In this document: piece by piece, positions 57,129 to 64,000 of the stretch
Numbering within the stretch: position 1 is the stretch's first letter
Layout of the letters: each line of letters opens with the position of its first letter
NCBI RefSeq assembly: GCF_024166365.1
Contig: NC_064835.1
Span: 60,740,607 to 60,804,606, forward strand
Length of the DNA: 64,000 nt
Reading direction: 5' to 3'
Source of the DNA: Elephas maximus indicus
Lineage: Eukaryota; Chordata; Mammalia; Proboscidea; Elephantidae
The notes under the pieces: generated by a model
The model's input: the letters and a program-made list of their open reading frames with translations, nothing else
The model's database searches: none
Told to the model about the DNA's origin: nothing
Program-made: the position numbers and the translations under genes

Positions 57129-57481
57129 GGAAAAATGTTCTGGAGGAAGGCAAGATTGAAGGCCAAGGACAGTAGTGGGAAAAAAAGTTAAAAAGATGCA
57201 GAATTTTATTGATATGCCTTGGTGATAGATTTGAGGTAGGGAAAGATGGTGAGAGAAGAATGAAGGGTGATGTTCAATTATACCAGGCAGGGTCCCAGAA
57301 AAAAATGGATGGTTTGCTCAAATGAGAAGAACTCAAGAAGCATTAATAAAGATACATTTACAAATGCATGGACAGGGTGCAGGGAAGCAACAAGAGACTG
57401 TACAACTCCCAGGTGGTGGAGCTAGTACCACCACTATGTCTGAAGGGACAAGAGAAGGGAGCAGTTGCTGGACCCACAGAA
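57129..57481. other. Intergenic sequence, nothing recognised
   Basis: No feature assigned. Confidence 0.4.
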
Positions 57482-57656
57482 GAAAACCAAAAAAAACCAA
57501 ACCCAGTGGCATCAAGTTGATTCCAACTCATAGCAACCCTATAGGACAGAGTAGAACTGCCCTATAGAGTTTCCAAGGAGCACCTGATGGATTTGAGCTG
57601 CCTATTCTTTGGTTAGCAGCCGTAGCACTTAACCACTACGCCACCCGGATTTCCGG
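57482..57656 (-). mobile_element. AfroSINE
   Basis: 'aaacccagtggcatcaagtt' to 'taaccactacgccacccgga'. 'ggaccca' occurs on both sides as a possible short duplication. Confidence 0.93.
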
Positions 57657-58149
57657 ACCCAAAGGGGACTACATTGAGAGAGCAGTGGTCTTTGGTTGAA
57701 CAACACAGGCAGAGGCAAACCCGCAGAAGAAGCTGAGAAAACAAATACCTTGACGTCTATTTCTTCCCTTCTTTCTTTTCTTTCCAGGGGTGCTTGGAAG
57801 CCAAAGAACAAGAGAGCCTTCTAACGCGATCCATACATTTCAGCCTCCCTGGTCCCATGAAAGGAGGAAGAACAGACAGTAGGCCTGCAGGGGTAAAGGA
57901 AGGTATCTGGTAAACCAGTTTTCAGGTTTAGGTCCCTGCGTGGAGCCATATATTGAGGCACAGTACACCGAAGAGCTGTTGTGGAAGAAAACAGTCATTA
58001 CGCGTCTCAGACCCACACCAATGTCTGCAATCTCTCTCCTTCTTCCTGACATTATCTTACAGTGACCCATCCTGAAGCCTCCCTCTTAAGATTCTAAGAA
58101 AGAAAAGCTTCCTTTCCACCCTATGACTGATTCTCAACACAACTTTTTT
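57657..58149. other. Intergenic sequence, nothing recognised
   Basis: No feature assigned. Confidence 0.4.
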
Positions 58150-58830
58150 ATGTATAAATCAGGTCATGTTATTGCCTTCGGCGGCTTCCCATTGCACTCA
58201 GGATAAAATCCAAACACAGCCCACAAAGCCCTGCAGAACCCTACCCTGCCTGTCTCTCCAGTCTCACAATCACTTACTTCCCTCACTCCCTTCTCTCCAA
58301 CCCTGCCATGGGATCCCTCTTCCCAGTTCTCCACACAGGCTGGTTCTTGCTCAGCTCCAAATCCAGCTCTCTAGGAAGGCCTCCCCTGACCCTGCCAAAA
58401 AGCAGCCCCACCTGTCCAGGCTTCTCTATCACTTAGTAGAATGTGGAGCTCTCTTATTGTTTTACTTGCTCTTTCAGTCGGAAAAGATCCCTGAGTGGTG
58501 CAAATGGTTAAGTGCTCATCTAACTGAAATGTTGGCAGTTCGAACCCACCCAGAAGCACCATGAAAGAAAGGCCTGGCAATCTGCTTCCATAAAGATTAC
58601 AGCCAAGAAAACCCTACAGAGCAGTTCTACTCTGTCACTCATGTGGTCATCAGGAGTCAGATGTGAATCAACAGCAACGGACTTGGGGATTTTTGGTTTT
58701 ACAGTAGGAAAAAGCTCTAGTAGAGCAGGTTCCTTGCCTATCTTTCATTGCTATCATCCTCACAGCTAGAAAACAGTTGGCCCATAGCTGCTGCTCGATA
58801 AATAGGTAATAAATTGATCACAAGTATGAA
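58150..58830 (+). repeat. L2 LINE fragment split by an AfroSINE
   Basis: 'gcggcttcccattgcactca', 'aggataaaatccaaacacag', 'gaaggcctcccctgaccctg' before the SINE; 'tagagcaggttccttgccta' and 'ctgctgctcgataaataggt' after it. Confidence 0.85.
58488..58700 (+). mobile_element. AfroSINE, long form, inside L2
   Basis: 'atccctgagtggtgcaaatg' head to 'caacagcaacggacttgggg' tail. Flanking 'cagtcggaaaa' and 'cagtaggaaaa' form an 11-bp duplication with one mismatch. Confidence 0.93.
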
Positions 58831-58854
58831 TGAACTACAAATGCCAGCCCTATT

Positions 58855-59296
58855 AGTGAATTTCACCACCAGTCTGTCAGGTTGTCATACTGTGGTGGCT
58901 TGCATGTTGTTATGATGCTGGAAGCTATGCCACCAGTATTTCAAATACCAGCAGGGTCACCTATGGTGGACAGGTCTCAGCGGAGCTTCCAGGCTAAGGC
59001 AGACTAAGAAGAAAGGCCTGGCAATCTACTTCTAAAAAATTCCCAATGAAAACCTATGGATCACAATGGAACAATGTTCAATAGCTTGTTTTGAACACAT
59101 CATCAAAGGGATCAATTGCTGGAGGAGGACATAGTGTTTGGTGAAGTAGAGGGACAGAGAGGACAAGGGAGACCCTTGGTAAGACGGATTGGCACAGTAG
59201 TCACAATAGGAGACTAGAACATGCCAGTGATCATGAGGATGACACAGGACTGGGCAAGGTTTTGTTCTGTTGTACATAAGGTCATCATGAGTCAGA
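58855..59296 (+). mobile_element. RTE-tailed non-autonomous element
   Basis: Second copy of the family at 45806-46267, colinear throughout ('ggtggcttgcatgttgttat', 'gctggaggaggacatagtgt', 'aaggtcatcatgagtcagag'). Its 3' end runs directly into a CTAT microsatellite. Confidence 0.8.
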
Positions 59297-59323
59297 GTCC
59301 TCTATCTATCATCTATCTATCTG

Positions 59324-59357
<34 letters not shown>

Positions 59358-59376
59358 ATCTATCTATCTATCTATT
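59297..59376 (+). repeat. (CTAT)n microsatellite
   Basis: About 80 bp of CTAT/CATCTAT/CTGT units, a long and probably polymorphic tetranucleotide repeat. Confidence 0.95.
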
Positions 59377-59639
59377 AAAGGATTATTTTAGAGGAAGCCA
59401 GGTGACTGCTCTGGTCTAGCTCTGGGAGTTGTGCAGCTAGGATATGAGCTGGGCCTCCACACACCCAGGACCCTTTCACTTCAGGGTTACAGTGAGCTGT
59501 CCATCCAAGTAAAGGTCTGACACATGATCTGCACGTGAAGCCTTCACGTACAGGAATATATACTCAAAAACATTTTAAAAAAAGGGGATATACTAAGTAA
59601 AAGGGCCCCCTCTTCACCATATCATCAATCTCCCCTCCT

Positions 59640-60612
59640 TAAAGGTAACACTATTAACAGTACCATATGTATTCTTCCCTACTTCTACATTTAAATTCAT
59701 ATATATACTTTCTATATGCATATACATGTGTCATATACATAAAGTATGTATATAGAGACAGCATGGTAGCCATGAGTCAAAATTAACTACAGAGCAACTG
59801 TTCATTATTTTATGAAGTATTTAAATATATACATACATATATATACATAAACACACACACATATATATAATTTCCTATGTCTACACTCAAATACATATAG
59901 TCTGTCTTGTTTTTAACATAAATGGAAATGAACTATATAAATTTTTCTATAATTTAGTACCTCAATTAAGAATACACCTTAAAGAATTTTCATATCATTA
60001 CACACAGGTTTATCATTCTTTTAATTGCAGCATGATATTGAGAGTTCATAAATTATTTAATCATTTATTTAATCATCCCTCTTTTTTTTTTCTATGATAT
60101 TTAAACAAATGCTGTAATGAATTGTCCCAGCCTAGTTGTGCACGTGTGATTATTTTTCTAGGGAGAGACAGCTATAGGATAAATTGTTGGATCAAAAGTC
60201 ATACACATTTCAAATTTCTACAGCAACTGCCAAACCGCTGTTCCCTTGGTCCCCGAAAGGCTGTTGTATTCATTCTCCCATCGACAGTATAGAAGGGTAT
60301 TTATCTCTCTCACTTCTTCTGAACAATGGATATTATCAAACTTCTTTAAAAATATTTGCCTATTTAGTGAGAAATTGTATCTCAAGTTCAGTTTCCATTT
60401 GCAATTTCCTGATTACCAATGAAGTTCAACATTGTTTATGTGCCTTTATTTTTACCATTTTTATTTCCTTTTCTGTGATTTTCTGATAGTAACATTTGCC
60501 CATTTTTCTACTGGACATTTTGACTTTTACTTGTAGGCACTCATATATTTGCATTTTAATTCTTTCTTTGGTACTTTGCAAATATTCCTCACTATCTGCC
60601 ATCTGTCATTAA
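59640..60612 (-). mobile_element. Old L1 fragment with AT simple repeats
   Basis: 'caactgccaaaccgctgttc', 'cctgattaccaatgaagttc' and 'catttgcccatttttctact' are reverse-complement L1 3' region hallmarks. AT-rich TATA/ACAC repeats at 59690-59875 include a 35-bp AfroSINE-like scrap (59766-59800). No open frame. Confidence 0.7.
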
Positions 60613-60618
60613 TGTCAT

Positions 60619-60981
60619 CGTTATGGATTCAATTAAGTCCCCCCAAAACGTGTGGTGGAATCCTAGCTCCTGTAACTGCGGGAATAAGCTAATCTAATGT
60701 AACGCACATTCCATAATGCTATTGAATGTAATCAGTCAGTTGTAGTCATGCCAGTGTAGAGGGATCCTAAACCTAATCACTTCTGAGTTATATAAAGAGC
60801 AGCATAGACACAGAGACGTGTACACACACAGAGGAAGACAGATGCCAACAAAGAAAGAATCAACACAACTGAGACCCTGATTTGGACTTCTAGCCTCCAG
60901 CACTACAAGAAAATAAATTTCTGTTCTTTAAAGCCACCCATTTGTGATATTTCTGTTACAGTAGCACTAATAAACTGAGAC
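60619..60981 (+). mobile_element. MLT1-like solo LTR
   Basis: 363 bp, 'gttatggattcaattaagtc' to 'aataaactgagaca', with AATAAA and 'gttctttaaagccaccca' near the 3' end. Flanked by an exact 5-bp duplication gtcat (60614-60618, 60982-60986). Confidence 0.85.
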
Positions 60982-62519
60982 AGTCATTAACTTGGCTGAC
61001 TCAGACTTGAAGGTGCCCTTGAGTCCATGAGGAGAACCGATTCTCACCTCTCTCCCACCCACATCTGAGCCTATTAGGGGCTGCCATTTTCCCTATGTCG
61101 TTTTTCCGTCATTCTATCACATCCATTTTCTATCTTTTAGGAACCCTCAAATTTTCCAATTTGCAGTATTTTTGTGGATGCTTTCTTTTTCTTATACATT
61201 TTCTGCCATTTCAGTGGAACTCCCAGGGCAGGGAAGTAAATGTGTGTGCTAAAGTTGATCCCATTGAACCAAAAACTGAGAGAATTTCTTAACAGTGGAA
61301 GTGGGGTGAGAGTTTTCAACATCTCCAGGACCCAGCTGGTTTTATTTTTTATGACCCATTCAAATGTAATAATAGTACTTAAAGCCAAGCAATTATCCCT
61401 AACTTTCCCATGAAAAACTTATAGCAGAGTTGCACGTTCTTTTAAAAGTACCAGTGGGTGCCTCATAAGTGGGATACTGTACAATGTGCTTTGGGAATAC
61501 TAAAAGTTTACCAAGAGAAACAGTAATACAACCTCTAGAGGAGTTAAAATAATATACAATCATTCATACAATTAAGACTATTTTTCCTTTTTTGATATAC
61601 AGTTCTGTTGTGGTTTTTCATGAAACAGAAAGAGCTTCATTTGAGAAAAAATACTACTTTTTACATTGTGTGTAATTTACAAATAAGAATTAGATACGCA
61701 TGGGGCCAAAGACACCCCCTCTGAGTAGCATCTTAACATTGAACAATTAAGAAAACTACTCACAGATACTGAGGGACAAACAGTAGGTTTCCAAACACTG
61801 CCTGGTATGGGGAGTACAACATTTATGGATGAAAGTACAAAGAGGCATGAGATATTCCTTCTGAGTTAAAATGGATGGCCATTTCCACTTCCTCTGTTAC
61901 CTAACAAACTTGGGTCCTAGCAGAATTCTAGCATGGTTGCTATACCTGCACATCCCCCACCCCAATCCAGCTTCTCTCCATTTTCCTTTAGACAGATCTT
62001 GAAGGAACTGCCAGACATGGTGCCCCTGCCCTCTCCTGGCCAATGGGTAGGCACATGACCCAAGTTGGCCCCAGGACCAGTTTCAAAATTTGCAGGAACA
62101 GGTGAAAATGAAAATGTGGGCCCTTTGATAAACAATTATTAAGAATTTCAAGATGGTGACAGCAGAGCATCGAACAAAGCAGGGGTCCTTCTGAACACAG
62201 TGCTCTGTGTAGCCGCACAGGTTGTGTGCCCATGACTCTGGCTGTCGTTGGCCCATTGGGCTCTTGAGAAGAAAGTCACAGGGAGAGATAGGGTGGAAGC
62301 TGAGACATCCTCTCAGCAAAGGACTGTGTCGGAGTTCATTTGTTCCTGCCCAGAATTGCCCTGGTTTCTGTCCTTTCTTTCTGAGGCCTGGTTGTCCTGT
62401 TCTCCAACTTTGCCTTTGATTTGATGAGCCCCTACACATATTTCCCATAAATTCTCTTTTGGTTTTGCTTTCTGTTTTGTTTTGTGTCTGTGGCTTGCAC
62501 TAAGAGAGCCTAATAGACA
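60982..62519. other. Intergenic sequence, nothing firm
   Basis: The stretch 62100-62250 ('acacagtgctctgtgtagcc') looks like a common mammalian interspersed repeat I cannot name. No exon signature. Confidence 0.35.
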
Positions 62520-63165
62520 CAGGATATTGACAAGTTATTCCCATTTAGTGGACATGTTTTTATGCCAGGCTCAGTTCAGCACAAGGGATAAAGCAGTAAG
62601 CAATCGGTAAGCTCCTTGCTCTCACAGAGCTTCCTAAAGAGCACAAACAACAAGATAATGGATAAATAAATAAATAAACAACTTCAGAGAGTAAAAGGGT
62701 GTTTTGAAGAAAATAAATGGGGTACCACGATAAAGAGTATCTGAGGAGAGGCAGCATTCTCTGCTCAGGGCCTTTGCACTTGCTGTCCCCACTGCCCAGG
62801 ACACTGTTTCCCAGACTTCCCCTGTGCTCACGCTGTCATTTCATCCAGCTTCCTACTCAATTGTCACCTTATCAGAGGGGCCGCCCCTCACTACCCTACC
62901 TAAAATAACACTGTCTCCAGTCCTTGTTTTCATTTCCTTTCCCCTTACCCTGCTTTAATTTTCTCCGTAGTATTTATCACCACCTGAAACATTATAATTT
63001 TATCAGTTTATTTATTATTTATCTGACTCTCCCCCACTATACATATGCTTCATAGAGAATAAGGGTTTATATTTGCTTGTTCATTGCTGAATCGTTGCAC
63101 TGAGAACAGAGCCCGGTACTTACCAGGTGCTCAATAAATATTTGTGGAATGAATGAATGAGAAAA
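62520..63165 (+). repeat. Ancient LINE sequence including an L2 3' end
   Basis: L2 from about 62750: 'gggcctttgcacttgctgtc', 'caattgtcaccttatcagag', 'ggtgctcaataaatatttgt' and (GAAT)n end. A short AAAT run at 62660-62681. Confidence 0.8.
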
Positions 63166-64000
63166 TGAATGACTAAGAGTGGTCAAACTTTAAGGCTAAA
63201 ACCTAAATGAAGAGAAAGAGGTAGTCATGTGCAGAATGTTCCAGACATAGGGAGCAACAAGAGCAAAACGTCAAGATGGAAAAAAGCTTCTTGTATTTGA
63301 AGGATACAGAAGGGTAATGTGGGTGCCCATTTCACCCTGACTTGAGAAGAGAAGAGGCTTAAGTACAACTATGGTAAGCCAAGCCACCTGGACTCAGATA
63401 CTGGTGGTCTGCCCCCTGCTGCCTCTTGGCTCCACAAGGTGACCATCCACCACTGCCCCTGGGGGAAACCTCAGAGCTTCCTGGCTGCTCAGGCTGGGGT
63501 GGAAGCTCCCCGAGAGGTCAGGGGCTGCAGGTGTGGCAGCTGGAGGCTGGCTGGATGCAGGATGATGCAAAGGTAAATGTCTGCTGTTCAGGGTGGTGCT
63601 GCCATTACCTCAAAGTTCTTAGAGGGGGAGGGTGTTGCTTGAGGAGGGTGGGAGTAGGGTTTAGACAGTTGATGGAGGCATCAAAGAGTCAAAGACGGAG
63701 ATACAGTGGAGCATCTGGGGTTCATGGTGGAGCTTCTGAAATTTCAAGTCAGTTCAAGGTCTGTTTTATGAGACAGAAATTGGATCATAAATTTCTGTCT
63801 CATAAAACTGTAGCATCCATTCATGACTGCACCATTAATGGGACTGAGTAGTACAAGGCACGTGTACAGCGAACTCTCCCTCCCTTAATCACAACGGATG
63901 TCTCTTCTCAGCCATAATGCTCTACTGGTGCTGAGCCCAGAGCTGACCCCAAATCCTTCTCCACTCTCTGCAGTCACCACTAACAATCAGAATTGGCATG
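63166..64000. other. Intergenic sequence with a perfect hairpin
   Basis: A 141-codon frame at 63426-63851 has no recognisable domain and runs through a perfect palindrome, so I do not call it a gene. The window ends without a feature. Confidence 0.4.
63763..63808. repeat. Perfect 19-bp inverted repeat (hairpin)
   Basis: gttttatgagacagaaatt (63763-63781) is exactly reverse-complementary to 63790-63808, with an 8-base loop ggatcata. Confidence 0.97.

Noticed and set aside
63426..63851. 141-codon frame considered as a new gene or exon
   Set aside because: No start context, splice sites or known domain; its end is inside a palindrome.
38723..64000. Search for the neighbouring gene expected downstream of TACR1 (POLE4 in human)
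   Set aside because: No histone-fold-like coding sequence or other exon was recognised; it probably lies beyond the window.

Overview
This is nuclear DNA from a placental mammal, very probably an afrotherian (elephant/manatee/hyrax group). The main reason is the more than 20 copies of the tRNA-headed SINE whose body ends in the motif 'cgctatgagtcggaatcga', the AfroSINE family, together with RTE-LINE fragments sharing the same 3' end. Exons are short with GT-AG borders, most of the sequence is interspersed repeats, and there are no bacterial-type genes. The exact species cannot be fixed from the sequence.

The only host gene I can support is TACR1 (neurokinin-1 / substance P receptor) on the + strand. 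Coding exons 3, 4 and 5 lie at 31511-31661, 33612-33808 and 35380-35671. They encode residues 196-407 of a 407-residue receptor: TM5, the third intracellular loop, TM6, TM7, helix 8 and the C-terminal tail. Exons 1 and 2 are upstream of the window, so positions 1-31510 are the 3' part of a very long intron 2. A ~3 kb 3' UTR probably runs to an AATAAA at 38703-38708. From about 38.7 kb to the end is intergenic sequence with no gene I can recognise.

Region by region. 1-6202: the 3' end of a young LINE-1 in sense with TACR1, with an uninterrupted ORF1 (5' end off the window), an intact 1271-codon ORF2, a 3' UTR with a G-quadruplex-type tract, a poly(A), and then a 68-bp segment with its own AATAAA and second poly(A) that looks like a 3' transduction. 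It abuts an older L1 3' end (6203-6816). 6.8-31.5 kb: intron 2 with AfroSINEs, MIR/L2 relics, hAT/MER5A copies, and a series of MaLR-like LTRs almost all antisense to TACR1. 31.5-38.7 kb: the TACR1 exons and 3' UTR, which itself contains an AfroSINE. 38.7-64 kb: more LTRs, AfroSINEs, two RTE-tailed elements, tRNA-Gly-headed SINEs, L1 and L2 pieces, microsatellites and a perfect 19-bp hairpin near the right end.

Most repeat calls rest on recognising family consensus features by eye. Where I could find target-site duplications I give them, because they fix element borders independently of family naming. I did not find a new multi-gene system. The most interesting items are the apparently coding-competent L1 with an unusual inter-ORF reading frame and putative 3' transduction, the poly(A)-only insertion inside a SINE, the LTR sitting inside an inverted repeat, and the stop codon built into the TACR1 exon 4 splice donor.
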